Shown: positions 1 to 12,954 of the stretch, piece after piece
Layout of the letters: each line of letters opens with the position of its first letter
Numbering within the stretch: the first letter of the stretch is position 1
Source of the DNA: Lingula anatina
Taxonomy: Eukaryota; Brachiopoda; Lingulata; Lingulida; Lingulidae
Reading direction: 5' to 3'
Assembly: GCF_001039355.2 (NCBI RefSeq)
Contig: NW_019774402.1
Location: forward strand, 436,428-500,427
Length of the DNA: 64,000 nt
Notes under the pieces: generated by a model
What the model was told of the DNA's origin: nothing
The model's database searches: none
The model's input: the letters and a program-made list of their open reading frames with translations, nothing else
Made by a program: the position numbers and the translations under genes

Positions 1-478
1 AAAATGCACTGGCTGACACCAGGCATCTTTATGGTAAACCTTAAAGTAATTGTTAACTAAAACTGTTGTCTGTGTTGCAAGAGTAGGGGTTTTGAGCTTT
101 GTGACATGGCAGAATACAAGGTAGAGCAATAAATGCTTAGTGGTATGGGAAAAAATCATAGCTCTAAGATAGTGGTACAATAAAAAACCAGGATCAGTAA
201 CTGAAATGTGTTTTTTTTATAGGAACCATATCATTAGAGTCAGTGTTAAAAAATTAGATGCTTTTAAACTAATACCTGCTGCATGATGTTGTATGGTATA
301 CATACAGTACTGTATGACATTTATTGATTTTTGAAAAAAATGTCTATTTTAAGTTTTTATATCGCACTGTGGGTGTTCTCTTTGGACACAGCACAAAGTG
401 AAACTAACAGAACCGCCCACTGCTGACTGTAAACCAGCTAAAGAGAAGAAAACTTTGTGAACTAATAAAATATATCCA

Positions 479-846
479 TTAAATTTCAGACATGCTGAAA
501 CTGTCAGTCCGATCTGTCATAACCAGGAAAATTTGTCTGGAGCAATTGGACTTGGTCGGACCAAAGGACCGACAATAATTTTAAGAACCACAATTTTGAA
601 TTTACAGTCATCATTTGACCTACTTCACTAATAAAATTATATAAAACCCAAAGCATTTTCCCCCTATTTCAAACCTGTCACATTCACAAACAAAGAAAGC
701 TACCTAATCGTACTGGTAGTATCTGTCTCAAAGGAATAGGGTGATTTTCGGTACGACAAAAATCCATTCGGTCCGGCAAATTTTTTAATACTGCCAGTCC
801 AAAGGTCCGGCCATCCTGAAAAGTTTTCAGCATGTCTGAAATTTAA
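479..846. mobile_element. MITE with perfect 22-bp terminal inverted repeats
   Basis: Positions 479-500 and 825-846 are exact reverse complements (22 bp, starting TTAAATTTCAGACATG). The 368-bp interior has no coding capacity, so this looks like a non-autonomous DNA transposon. Both ends carry TTAA, the target of piggyBac elements, but TTAA is its own complement, so it cannot be told apart from the inverted repeat itself. The superfamily is therefore left open. Confidence 0.7.
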
Positions 847-3800
847 ACAGTTGTGCTTATTTGGTACAAACAGTCTCAAACAAAAAACATCCTATTAAAT
901 AACAATTATATTTCAAATACCATTTCTCATATTTTTTGTCCTACAAATAACACATTTTGACACCGCTAGTATTAAACCTAGCTCACAGCTTCCACACAAT
1001 CTGCTTTTGAAATTTCATTAAGGTCAATTCAAACATATTCTTTTACCTAATCTATTCTGCACAATCTTGAATAGACAAACACAGCACAGTGAGTTATTTC
1101 CTAAAAATTCTGCTTTATTCTGGTGCATGTATAAACTGCTGGGAGCATCTTTCCCCTCCAATATGAATGTCAATATTTACTGCCTGTTTTAGAAACATAT
1201 GGGGTATCCCCATCCAGCGTGCTATAAATGGAAAGCTAAATGGGGCAACCTATATTCAATGCAACCAGTAATATAAATAACAGTATAACCTACATACTGA
1301 CTTATTTACATCAGCAGTAAAGAAAAAAAAACATACCAACATAATTTCCTCACAGGAATACCATTTTTATATCAAGTATTATTAACCAGGACCCAACAGC
1401 ATAATAAACCCCCTATACAACGAAGATTCACAGCACAGGTATATCAGAGATAGAGTAAAATGTTATTTTAACTCAACCCTGCACTGGTCAGAAATTCATC
1501 ATCAGTCTTACATTACCTTTTTTTCTCTCTCCTCAGTTTCACTAAGTTCTAGTTTGCAGGGACAACTTGCCAACTCTATTCTAATCATGTGCAGGGGTTA
1601 ATTATAGAAATACAGTGCCCTAGTTTGCGAACAAACCTATTCAATATGGCTGTGTGCCTAGTGGGATGCTATTGGTCACAGTCATGCCAACTGTGACGTT
1701 AACATTCACCCTCCTCTCACTGTTTGCAGATCAGTCCACTTGTGTGGGTAGGGGAGGTTTAAAATCACTCTTAACATAGATTCTGCTGGGTTTACGGGAA
1801 TTTAAAAATGTCAAAACCCTGATGTAAGCTACAATTAATTCACGGGAACAGCATATCTATGTACGTGCCAACTCATGAAATGAATCGGTATCTAAGGATC
1901 ACCAATGTTAATAAAGTATCTCTCTGTGATTACTGGAATGATTTCTGACAAACTCTCTATCAGTTTGGAACTATCCCTTTATATGTTTAACCAAAATCAA
2001 TTACAGGAGATAAAAAGCTTTTCTTCATTATGCCTTATCACAGGAAAGTGGCCCACACCCTAGCAAAATCCATAGATAATCCCCACATTTACCAACTCTG
2101 CAAACTCAACGCAGACGTTTTAAATGAAAGTCTAACTTCTGTCTATCTTGTAAAATCTAATCACATGTAACAGTACAACCCATCTGATGGCATGGATGTT
2201 AGCACTAACAAATTCAGTCCTGGGTATGCTAACATGGAAAAGGAGGCATACTCCGTTTACATGAAGTATTTCTCAACACATAACCTGTTTTAACCCTTCT
2301 TTCACTACTAAGAATGTTACACATCTGCATAACAAAGTGAGCATTGAGGCAAAAATCTGAGGCATGTGAGAATACAAAAAAAGACTGGACAGAATTAAGA
2401 TATCAGGCAGTTTTGTTAAGTAAAAAAAAAATTGATACACATGTGCAATTTTTTAAGTAACTCAAAAATTATAATCCATGATACACGATGAAATGGCATT
2501 TTAAAAACTTGAATGACCTTAAGAAACTAATGTCACCTTTCCTAGTATCATGAACGTCTGTGTCATATATAGTGTATTGATGAAATGGTAATAAGACAAT
2601 ATTTAATACTGGCTATCACCTACCCAAAACATGACACCTAAAACTCTTATAACAAAACATTACTTTGTTTGCATGCTGATGTAGATCTTGAGTGTCACTT
2701 TAACCAGTCCACAGCAATAAGGATTATCATTAAGTTAGAATAATAGATAAAGTATTGTCCTTCAACAAAGTTCAACATATACCCATTGACAAGTCATACT
2801 GAGGTTTGTATTTTATGCCTCTACTTACAAAAAAACTATGAGATATTATAAATTTAAGTGACAAATACTGATACACCAAAGTGTTCTTCTAGTAAGGAAT
2901 CAAGTACATGTGGCAATCAGTTCACTGTGCTGACATAAGCATGGTACAAAATAGTTGACACTACACCAAGCTCTTATACATAGAAATGTCTCACTTTTCA
3001 GGGCCTGCTTACAAGTATGCAATGGAATTAGTGTGTGGGCTTCTTGTGCAAGAAACGCCTCTTCTATTTCTATTTTTTTTTCCTTAAAAAATAATGATTA
3101 ATTGTCACTCATTATCTCTGCCTCTCTCAACATGACCCCTGTGTGCCTTTTAATTTGGCCAATTCAAAATGTATATGTGCTTCAGTAAAAGTTAAGAGGC
3201 ATGGGATACAAGAATTAAATATGCATCATACACAAAATGATGACAACATCGTATGTTTTTATTACCAGCTACAGCAATGATCTACCCCATTACAATGCGA
3301 TCTGTACAAGAAAACATGCAAAGAAATGATTCATGGTGTTCATGCCATGGTTGACGATGAATGGGCACTTGGTTGCTGGCAGCATCACAACTAGATTAGA
3401 TATTCCCAATGGTATCAATCTGCCTGTAATTAATAAACTGGGGCACCTGCAGGCATCCCATCAATGGGAAAACGTAGAAAGACAAATTTCTCATTTACAA
3501 TAGACTTGCTTTTTTTTTAAAAAATATATATTGGAAAGTGTCTTTGCTTTTTCTCTTTCAGATTTTCTTCAACTTTTTAAGTAGACATTATTTAATTTTT
3601 TTTATTATTATTTAAGTTCATCAGCCACCTGAATCAACATTCATAACTTAGATTCAAATAAAGTAATATACTGTGTTTGCTCTTTATTTTTTAAGTGTTT
3701 TGGTGTTACTTATATTGTGACATTCAATGAATGGATATTACCAAAACAAGTACACATAAATATAAATATATGGAAACGAAAAGCATTCAACCTTTCTTCA

Positions 3801-6540
3801 ACATACAAATCTAAGGTCTAAAACTTACAATATGTCACATTACCATTGTTTCTTGCAAATGTTGACAATAAGTTTGTGTACAATGCTGAGATACTGATGA
3901 AATAAATCAAATTAGCAAAATATCTTTGACCCATGGCCATGACTTCATTGTATAAATCAGGTCTTCTTAGCATATATAAATAAACATATTTCTCAGTGTT
4001 TCCTCTTAGGAAAATTAGTTGCTGGACCGAAAGTTCAGCCATCTTGAAAAGTAGCTGGCCCGAATGTCTGCCAGGTATGTCAGCCTTTTCTGAAAGTTGT
4101 CTGCCTCAGGCAGACGGTCCAGCATTAATTTCTAACACTGATATTTCTCATATTTCAACAGGCAGATATTACATTTTCAAAAGGTATTGTCAGGTACTAC
4201 ATTGATACTAACAGTTTTATATTAGAATTCCATGCAATTTTCAATACAGTTACTAGTATGTAATGATAACTATAATTCTTCTGCAACCTGAAAAAGGTTT
4301 GGAAAATGATCTTTCAAAAACCTGTGCCTTTTACATACATTTTCTTGTAAACAGGTCAAAAATAGTTATTTATCACAAGAATGTCTCAACCTAAAATTCA
4401 TAAATGAATAATCACAATATTTAAGTTAAAAAAAAACTGCAATCCACTTCTTGAAAAGCATAAAAGGTCAAAGATGACAAAATTAATCTATGATTGATTG
4501 TCTGCAAGTGCTTCATGATAAATTAAATTTAGATGTATATAAAAAAAAGCCTATGAACTGTTTTCTTTTTAGAAAGAATAATATGCTGTGACAATTTCCT
4601 GATCAGGATTTTCTCCAACTAAAAGGTTTCAGTATGAATTAAAGTGATTATTTTAACCCTAAATTAATGTAGCACATTAACTGGTTTTAAAGCGGATTTA
4701 GCAGGAAATTATACACAAAAAGATTTGACTTTCAAAATATCAAACACTCTACATAAACAAACCTATCTCTTACTCAATGACAAACATACTCAGTCTGTAG
4801 ATATAAGAAAATAAAAATTGCATTTACATTCTGTGATTATAACATACCTTTCTAATAGTGAAAGTTTAATATCTCATAACTAAAATACTAGCATATGAAT
4901 AACCAGGGGTGGAGGGGGGAGGGGGCACGGGAAATCTTCCCAAACTCCAAGCTAGCAAGGAGGAAGACATGAACTCATTTTAAAATGTTTAAGCTTAAGT
5001 TATATTTACCCCACAACCTCGATCTAGATAAATGAATAAGATCTTCAAATATTGTAGTGTGTTCTTAATGTTGAGCAAATCAACATTATTAGCAAGGTTT
5101 GTACTTGCTCTTGTTTTATTAATTATTCTTTGGACTTAGTACAGGTGTAGATCTAATGTGGCACTAAGGTGTGGGTGGCAGTCAAACTGCACTGCAGAGT
5201 ACATAATGTATCACTGTATTTCACAATACTCAACTCTGTATGTGTGACTTAAATCTATGGCGTAATGCTACTTTCGCACACTGTATTCAAACCATCCAAT
5301 GGAGAAACAACTAACACAATCAGTAACATCAATTTCAACACTAAAAACGAGCTCAATAAGTAAAAATAAATATGTCAAAGTTGCATTTACAAAATGTGAC
5401 ATTCATCGACATTTTAAGGCCTTACAATGAGGTAACACCATTCAATGAGGCAATGTCCACCTAAAAAGTAGAAGTTAGTCAAGTATATTAAAGGGTGCAT
5501 GCCCAGGGAATAAATTGTGCACACTCATTTCTGACGATAGTCAAGTGTAAAACTTAACACATAAAATGAGCTAAGATTTAAAAAATTCACTTGAAAAAGA
5601 ATTTTTTGAGCTGAGTAATTAAGTAGTGCAAACTGGAACTTTATAAGAAGCAGTTGATGGCAAAAATAAGTATTTGGGGGATTTACAAACCCAAGGAGTA
5701 TACCTTTAAGTGCAAGCTTTCAAACTCTTTCTCAAATAATTTCAAGCTTTTTCCCAAATATATTGGGCCACAAATCTGCACCTTGCTCCCTCATGGCTCT
5801 TTGAACAGTTATGTTCCATACATTGATAGCACCATTTCATTTTACCTTTATCTATTTTCTTTAAAAAAATATAAAAATTAAATACATATAAATAAATGTA
5901 CATCCTGCATGAAACTGATATAATAAATTTATTAGCAGAACTGATTCTTTATCTGTTTTTTGTAACTTAAAAATCAATAAGACATACAAAATGTGGAATT
6001 CTTTATTTTACAAAATAGCATTTGATAGGTACTTATAATGCCATCCAAAGTGAAATCTTTGGCCCTATTCACATCAAGCAGAAGTTTTCTGTATTGCACC
6101 AGTTTGACTGGCTCCAAAATGTAAGTACACTAGGGGAAATTTTATTCCCTTTCACAACACTCAAAAATAATCTGGTTAACTGACAGTACTGAATATGGGA
6201 GCCTTGTTGAGATAACTCTCTAATAGCCAGGATATGTTGTTCTCAATCTCTCAAACTGGTGCAGTACACAAAACTGTACCATTCAAAGTCAAAAGGACTC
6301 AAGTTTTTTATTCTTTAAATGTTTTTCTAAATTCAGTTATGCACTGATTTTGATCAATATCTCTTCTATTCAAATTAGTTTTGCACCCCTAAAATGACTG
6401 CAGCTCTCATTATATTTGAATACGCTTGTAAAAAGATCCAAAAACCATTAAGAAAGGTGTCAAACTAATATAATTCAAGACAGACAATGATCAGTCACCA
6501 AATGACCGAATTTAGAAAAACACTGCAAACCAAACTTGTT

Positions 6541-6590
6541 ATTTATTTATTTATTTATTTATTTATTATTTTTTTTTTTTGGGGGGGGGG
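6541..6590. repeat. TTTA microsatellite with poly-T/poly-G
   Basis: About seven ATTT units run into a poly-T and then a ten-base poly-G tract. This is a simple-sequence repeat with no coding content. Confidence 0.9.
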
Positions 6591-7011
6591 ATACTGCATA
6601 TTATACAATATTATGCAATGTGTTTCACTTAGCACAAATTAAATCGGGAGATTAAACTGCATTTCCCAAAGATACATACAATCAGAACAAAAATTATAAT
6701 AAATCATTCCATTGTTAAATGAAACAACCGACTGGAGTAGGTATAAAATAGCCACCGAATAGTGGTAAAACTCCACATCATATTTTTACACATTAATTTA
6801 CTAGTTAAAAAGTCAAATGGTTCAAACAATTGTGCATAACTGGAAACTGCTAACGTAAATTAAAAGAGGAAAAAGTGCTCATCTAAAATGCTTTTTACAT
6901 AGCAACGGGATTCCTTGAAAGTTACCTATTTCTGTTCCACCCAGTGCACGAGCCTTTTCCTCTCGAACCTCAAGATGGGTGCAGCAGTTTCCTTCTGGCA
7001 GATGGTTCAAT

Positions 7012-7696
7012 TCAAAGATAAATCGGGTTGATCAAGCCACTACGCCAATCTCTTTCAACAGTCTTGGTTAAGATGTTTGCTGCTGTAACGAAAAGGCGAC
7101 ATGACACAAGTTAAAATAAGAATTAAACGTACTTTGTAACTTGCGGTTAAGTCTTTCCCCGACATCTTGAATTCCTCGACCCTCTTCCTTGCAAATTTGG
7201 TCTTTCTTCCTCCATCATCTTCGCCCCACCCTTGCTTTTTCTTATCCACTATCCAATCTTAACACCAAAACATCATATTTACAAAACACTTACTTTAAAT
7301 TTCCTACCATAAACATAGACTGAAGATGTAAAAATAACTCTACGGTTACTATTTTTACCCTCCAGTAGAATCTACCTTCTAAATATCCACCAAGTTGAGC
7401 TATTTTTGGGACGGAAAACACGATGATGGTGGTTCTTATCGCGCTGAGTAAGCGATATCCATCCGCATGTGACGAGTTTTTTGGACATATTTGCAGTGAA
7501 ATTGCTTCGGCAAATGGTATACGAAACAAGTATTCTGCAATAAGACAGAAAATGACCCTGGACTTATTGGTTAACGAGAGTATAATATTTAATTGGGATT
7601 ACTTTATGCACTTTCTCGGAAGGATCTCGCACTTTGCAAGCGGCAAAAGGTATGCAAATGATTGATTTGCGTCATTGTCGCAATGGTAGCAGGCAT
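7012..7696 (-). CDS. Unidentified four-exon gene candidate
   Basis: I do not recognise this gene. On the minus strand, four segments can be joined in phase: 7633-7696 (ATG at 7696), 7376-7534 (after a good pyrimidine-rich acceptor), 7141-7257 and 7012-7082 (stop TGA). They would encode about 136 residues. The third segment is markedly basic, with runs such as KTKFARKRVEEFK, and the last ends in RDWRSGLINPIYL. The weak points are the first donor (GTGCGA) and the third donor (GTTACA). A stronger donor 8 bp further on (GTACGT at 7132) would instead stop the protein a few residues into the next exon. The area is richer in CpG than its surroundings. It could be a small or fast-evolving protein, or the 5' exons of a non-coding transcript. 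Confidence 0.22.
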
Positions 7697-8785
7697 CGTT
7701 TCCTGGCAAGAAATTTAAAGTGTTACGTGGCAAGTCAGTACAGTCAACCTGGAAAACAAAGTCGAATTAAATTTTACACATCCCACATAAATTGCAACAC
7801 TGTCATTGCCCCATTAACAGTACAACGCATGGTTCGCACATTTTGCCCAAGTCGCTGACGGTTTTAGAAACATGGGGAAATTCCTTGACTGACGTCATCA
7901 GTAAGCGACAGGGTGACATCTAACGGGAAAAGCACGATTTAAAACGTCAGGTCATTTTCATAAACGACTGCTAAAACTATGCTAGTTAAGGTGATATCTT
8001 GTATTTAACAGAATACTGCAAGGAATATTGGACCATGTAACATTACCAAAGTGAAAGTTTTGATTCATCCAGTTATAGATACTGAAACATAATTTAAACA
8101 TAAGATCCAGTAAATATAAAAAAAATCATTATCTTAACATGTTGCACTAATATTTTTAAACAATACCTTTCACTGGAAATGAAATTACAATTTTTAAATC
8201 AATATTAGGTGTGGAGGAATGTAGCCTTATTGGACTTGGAGCAAAGTATAGATTCTAAATAAAAAAATACTGATTAAAAAAAAACTAAATGCAAATTGCG
8301 GAAGAGGCTTGATTACAAAGGGTTATGATAATCATAAGAAATTATAGCGAAATGATAGCTATGATCTTTAAGTTTGATCATATCAACAAAATAAACCTAT
8401 ACAAAGCCTTAGGCCTATACAGTCAATCGCTGCATGCAGGATATCAAATCTTTTTCAATTTTTTCTTATTCGCTAGTGTGATTTGGGTTCAGTCAAGTCA
8501 GAAATTCAGAAATTTCAAAGGTTCTTTCGTCCTAATTAGTTTTTTTTTTTTTTTTTTTGGTCTGAGATTTGGACTCTTTTACAATTTTACTACTACCTTT
8601 GCTACGTAGTTTTTAGGACCTGACGTTTTAGGTTTGAACGCGCGATATTTTAATAGCATATTTAAGTAGCATTATCTTGCCCTACGGCCACACCGCATTT
8701 GCAACCAGTCGTCTGCTCGTGAATGTTGTAGTTTTATGCAAGAAGTTGTCTTTGCAACTTCTTGTTTTATGTGAACGATTAAAAA

Positions 8786-9002
8786 CAGGGGCGGATCCAG
8801 GATTATTTGAAGGGGGGTGGGGTCCGCAGATGCCATGCCTCCCCCCCCCCCTCCCTCCCATTGGGGTGGGGTTCGGGGCCCGCTGAAGGGTCCCGAAAAT
8901 GTTTGGTATTTTAGAAGGCGAACGGTGCCATTTGGTATAGTTTAGAACTATGATTCAGCTAATTAAAATCCCCCCCCCAAATCCGCCCGAAATCCGCCAC
9001 TG
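8786..9002. mobile_element. MITE with CAGNGGCGGAT ends
   Basis: The left end reads CAGGGGCGGATCCAGG and the right end, reversed and complemented, reads CAGTGGCGGATTT, giving imperfect terminal inverted repeats around 217 bp. The interior is low-complexity, with poly-C and poly-G runs, and non-coding. Ends of this type are common on non-autonomous DNA transposons in invertebrates. No clear target-site duplication is visible because both flanks are A-rich. Confidence 0.6.
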
Positions 9003-10504
9003 AAAAAGCATGTATTTTATATCTTCCATTCTTTGGCACTGATTGGTAGGGCTAAGAGGTTCCTGAGTATTTCTTTGCAAGGGGTTAGCGGCTGGTTGAC
9101 AGTACGTGCTAATGTACTTGTAGCCTTTCATAACTTTTTTTTAAAATTTGGAACGGGGTGGCAAACGATGCTATTCATCAAGCCAGATTTGATATAATTA
9201 TAATAATTCATCAAAAAACTGCAACCCTAAGGTTGATTTTTTGCAATAAATGGATATAAACACATCAAAATGCATAAAACCTGATATCAAGCTATAGAAA
9301 TAACGAGTTTATAACAGCTAAAAACATTTGGGATAAATATCTGAAAGGAATGTAAAGTGTGTCGTTGAACAGTGTCCTTTGCTACGCCTTTTTTTTTTTT
9401 TTTTTTTACATCAACCCAGGGTAGCAGAGAAAAGGACAGGGTGAAGAAGCACCATTCGAGTTTTTATTAATTTTTGCAAATAAAAAACACCATGTATGAC
9501 AGAAAAACGTGAATATAGCACGAATATTCTACTATTTTACATGCATTTTGATTGAAATGCGATCGGAGCACTTGGCTTGAAGAGACTGATGATCAGGTGG
9601 CGTAGGTTGTTTACTGGTATTAGCTTTACTAATTTTCCTTTGAATGACAGAAATAAATAAACTAATAAAAATTCTGCACGAAATTTGCCATATCAAAAAT
9701 CAGCACCGCTAAACCGTTCTATAAAAAAATTACAAGCTGACCCTCCGCTTTGTTTTGAAACAGCCCAGGCGTTTTTTCTGTCATGTTCCAAATTGCCTTT
9801 TCATTCCATTCTGTGGATTTTTTAATTAAATCACCCGAAATGTGTAGGCCTATCTTTCTCCCCCTCCTCCATGGTTTCGGGTTTATCAAGGATGAGTGCT
9901 AACAAAAATGAAGCCCCCGGGAAGAACGGTTATCATTCTGTTGTTCAATTTTAATTTTATATAATTATTTTAATTAATAGTTTTTAAAAATCCCCCATTT
10001 TGGATCTTTGGAGGGAGTATTCTGAAAATGACTTCATATTTAAAGATTTAAAAGAACAAGAATTATTCTGAATATGGCGATTTTTGAAAGCGATTTCCTG
10101 AAAGTAAGGGTTACCTTAAACAAGGAATTACAACAGAAACTGTTGAAACTCCTTGGTTTAAAAGATAACGACCATCTATTTCTATTTTAAATGAAAAGGA
10201 TCTTGCATGTGCATCAAATAAATACCTCGTACATGTAGTGTATAGGGGGGTCTAAAAAAAAGATAATGGACGCGTATTTGTTTTACGTACCAACCTTTGT
10301 TTCACTCTTGGACCAATCATACCTGTATGATAACCTACACCAGGAGCACAGATTGATTTCTTAAATAAACTAGACATTCACAAATATGTCTCTATGCTAA
10401 TTCATTACAGGATTCTCGCTCTGAAGAAAATGCACATAATTAACCTGCGCCCTTGGCAGAAGGGTATGTATATTAGTATTACGCAAAATTTCCACTCATT
10501 TTGT

Positions 10505-10668
10505 AGGGGCGGATTGGTCGTCTTCAGGGTCTTCCGGGAGACGGTCAGATTTTCAAACTTACATTGATGGGTATGTAATTTTTTCTTTCTGAAGACAGTC
10601 AAAAATGGAGGATGGATCAACAAAGATAGTTTGGAAGACTGTGAGAAAATATCTCTGGATCCGCCCCT
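10505..10668. mobile_element. Second MITE with AGGGGCGGAT ends
   Basis: The left end AGGGGCGGATTGG is matched by the reverse complement of the right end (AGGGGCGGATCCAG). The 164-bp body also contains GTCTTC/GAAGAC pairs near each end, so it could fold on itself. It shares the GGGGCGGAT core with the element at 8786-9002, but the interiors differ, so it is a relative rather than a copy. Confidence 0.5.
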
Positions 10669-10973
10669 CTATAATAATTTGGTTGCCATATCTGACAAGT
10701 TGTCATAATACGACAAAAACAAAACATAGGGAGAGGGGTATCATTTTGATATGTCATTTGATTATTCAAGTTGAAATACCTCAAACGCTAAGTATTGTCG
10801 TTCTCCGTCGCAGGTTTTATACACACCCACGAGAGTGTTATTTGTGAAATAATCTTTACAAAATATATTGTCAGCGTTCAAAATGTCATTAAAATTTTGG
10901 AGAACGTTGGGGCTAAAGTGTTTTACACTAGAATGGAAGCTATCATTCGACCACTTAGTCAAAGGTCTGCTTC

Positions 10974-11019
10974 ATGGCTGCGCAGCGTCCCCGTCGCGAT
11001 GCACCGTGGAAAATTACTG
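10974..11019 (+). other. Possible orphan first coding exon
   Basis: An ATG at 10974 opens a short CpG-rich frame (MAAQRPRRDAPWKITG) that runs up to a donor-like GTAATG at 11020. It resembles a first exon in composition, but no matching downstream exon was found before the opposite-strand PIAS gene. It may be an orphaned exon, part of a non-coding transcript, or chance. Confidence 0.15.
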
Positions 11020-11039
11020 GTAATGTTACACCTGTACAA

Positions 11040-12042
11040 GTGATTTTGCAATACATCATACCGCTTATATGTCCCCCAAAGTGAGATCCACACTACTCCA
11101 AAAACACCAGGAGGTATTTACCATTTTTATAATGTTCAAGATTGTGCTAACAAAACTGTACATCATCTGAAAAAATGTACAGAAAATTTAGGGAGCACAC
11201 TTCCAAGTTAAAACATCATAATGCTGGGGACAGCTGAAACAAAATGCCCTTTTTCAGCAAAACATTTAATTAGTAAGGTCTGTTTTCTTTTTGAAGACTT
11301 AATAGGCAATATTATTCTTTGATAAAATTAACATATTTATTAAACCAATCTGTACATAAATATTAAATGAAAATACAAAAGAAGTTTACTATAACTTGTA
11401 ATGTATCTAACATGGACAAAGTTACAATTAAATCAAAGGCAAAATTATCAACACAGCTACCAATATTTAAATGTAAGGGTTTCTGTACATATCAAGTTTT
11501 TCCTTCTCTAATTTTATTATCAATGCAATGAAACTATTAAATTTATGCAACTTAAAAATGGGTAGCAAACAGAAACAAGAACTCAAATAATAAAAATTCA
11601 TAAATGCCATTTGTTTCAACATACATTATAATTTTATCAAAATTTCTTTTAACAAAATTGCATAAGTCTTTGAATCAGCTATTACATCTAAAACTACACA
11701 AAATAAACATTTGCCCTTCCTGTGAAAAGAAATAAACCACTGAAACAAATCTGAGAACTAAGTAACATGAGTAACTGACATTTCCGTTTTATTACTCAAG
11801 CAAGTTTTCAATTGAACTTTTATTAATCCACAACTTATGATAAAAATTCAACTTGTAAAGGAAGCACTTTTCAAGGACTCTAACTTCTAAAGCACAAGAG
11901 GTCTTCCATTCTTCTTCTGTTGATCTGTGCTCACTACCATAAATTTTAAGGAGTCAGGAAGACAGCTGTAAATTTGAGACGCAGTTCAAAATATAATATG
12001 ATTCTATATGATAGCAAAATTATATCTATAGCCTAATAATGG
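11040..12042 (-). other. Probable PIAS 3' untranslated region
   Basis: This AT-rich stretch directly follows the distal PIAS stop codon (TAA at 12045-12043, read on the minus strand). An AATAAA motif on the minus strand at 11336-11341 is a candidate polyadenylation signal. No other gene is visible. Confidence 0.4.
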
Positions 12043-12954
12043 TTAGTCTAGAGTGATGATTCCATTATCAAGAGATTCTGCTGTAGCTGGACTGGAGTTA
12101 TTGCTGATGACTCCAATGGAACTGGTGTTTGATAGAGGTTCGCTGATATTACTTGATATTGAATGTAAAGAGTCTCCCATAAAATCAACAATCTGAAAAT
12201 GACAACAATAAACTGTTTTACATCTGCAAATTGAGGAAAAAGTATTGAGTCATTTACAAAGTGAATCATGAACTGGCAAAGGAAAAGTTTTAGCTACACA
12301 TATCCAACTGCACTTAATGATATAAATTTTCTGCTTGATATATTCTTTTTGCTAAACACTGCAAGGCTAACTTATTAGAACTTCAACAAAGAAGAAAACA
12401 GCCGAAAAAATTAAATATAAAAAGGTTTATTTTTCAATAAAATATTTGTATTATAGTTCAAATTAATGAAATATTATTACTGAACTAAGAAGCAACTTTC
12501 ATCTCACCTCTGTGTCATCTCTGTTTAATATGCTCATGAGTTCCATGTCTGGAAAAATCATGCCAAATAAGAATATCAAGCCTACTTTTATTACTTTTAG
12601 AATATCAGTCCTCTAACATAATTTTCTTGCTAAAATTACTGTAAATGCAACAGACCAATGATTCCTTATAAAGTGTAATAAAATATTTAGTAAATTCACA
12701 GAGTATAATTTAATTATTTTGCTTTGAAGATAACCAACCAACCTGACATGGCTGAATTTAATGTAGGTTCTGAGTAGCTGTGTGGCATTGCTGGCATACT
12801 GCGACCCACTGATGGCAAAAGGCCTCCTAATGTTGTTGTTCCAACACTGTACAACTGGGGTAGTGGTGGGAGGGTGGCAGAGGGGGCAGCTCTAGTTCCC
12901 TGAATGCCAGTGGAGGGGTGCATCATAGGTGCCTCATTCTTTGCATATTTAGTA
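12043..12954 (-). CDS. Distal alternative C-terminal exons of PIAS
   Basis: Three segments on the minus strand join in phase: 12743-12954, 12508-12548 and 12043-12192 (stop TAA). They encode about 134 residues. The first is rich in Pro, Ser and Thr and includes TTTLGGLLPSVGRSMPAMPH; the last is a Ser/Asn-rich tail ending DNGIITLD. Vertebrate PIAS proteins end in a Ser-rich tail finishing PDIISLD, a SUMO-interacting motif, so this block looks like the conserved PIAS C-terminus. It needs a donor inside the 15310-15914 exon. A GG|GTATTA site at 15389/15388 has the right phase (2) and would give a 737-residue protein. The donor is inferred. A separate downstream gene is possible but less likely. 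Confidence 0.6.

Larger units (their letters stand above)
1..6990. other. AT-rich non-genic region
   Basis: I find no exon that I can support here on either strand. The DNA is AT-rich, with stop codons in all frames and only short chance reading frames. It holds one clear inverted-repeat element (479-846), a possibly related diverged stretch around 4010-4140, and a TTTA microsatellite with poly-T and poly-G at 6541-6590. Part of it could be the 3' untranslated region of the minus-strand gene candidate at 7012-7696, but nothing in the sequence proves this. Confidence 0.5.
7700..10970. other. Intergenic region with mobile elements
   Basis: I see no supported gene in this stretch. It contains poly-T tracts (around 8541 and 9390), two short elements with GGGGCGGAT ends (8786-9002 and 10505-10668), and reading frames no longer than chance expects. 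Confidence 0.5.

Noticed and set aside
6888-7020. Minus-strand frame with NHLPEGNCCTHLEVREEKAR
   Set aside because: It has a good donor at its 3' end but a stop just upstream and no acceptor between that stop and the frame, so it cannot be reached by splicing.
7423-7665. An 80-residue plus-strand frame
   Set aside because: It is the antisense of the minus-strand gene candidate, with no recognisable motif or splice signals of its own.
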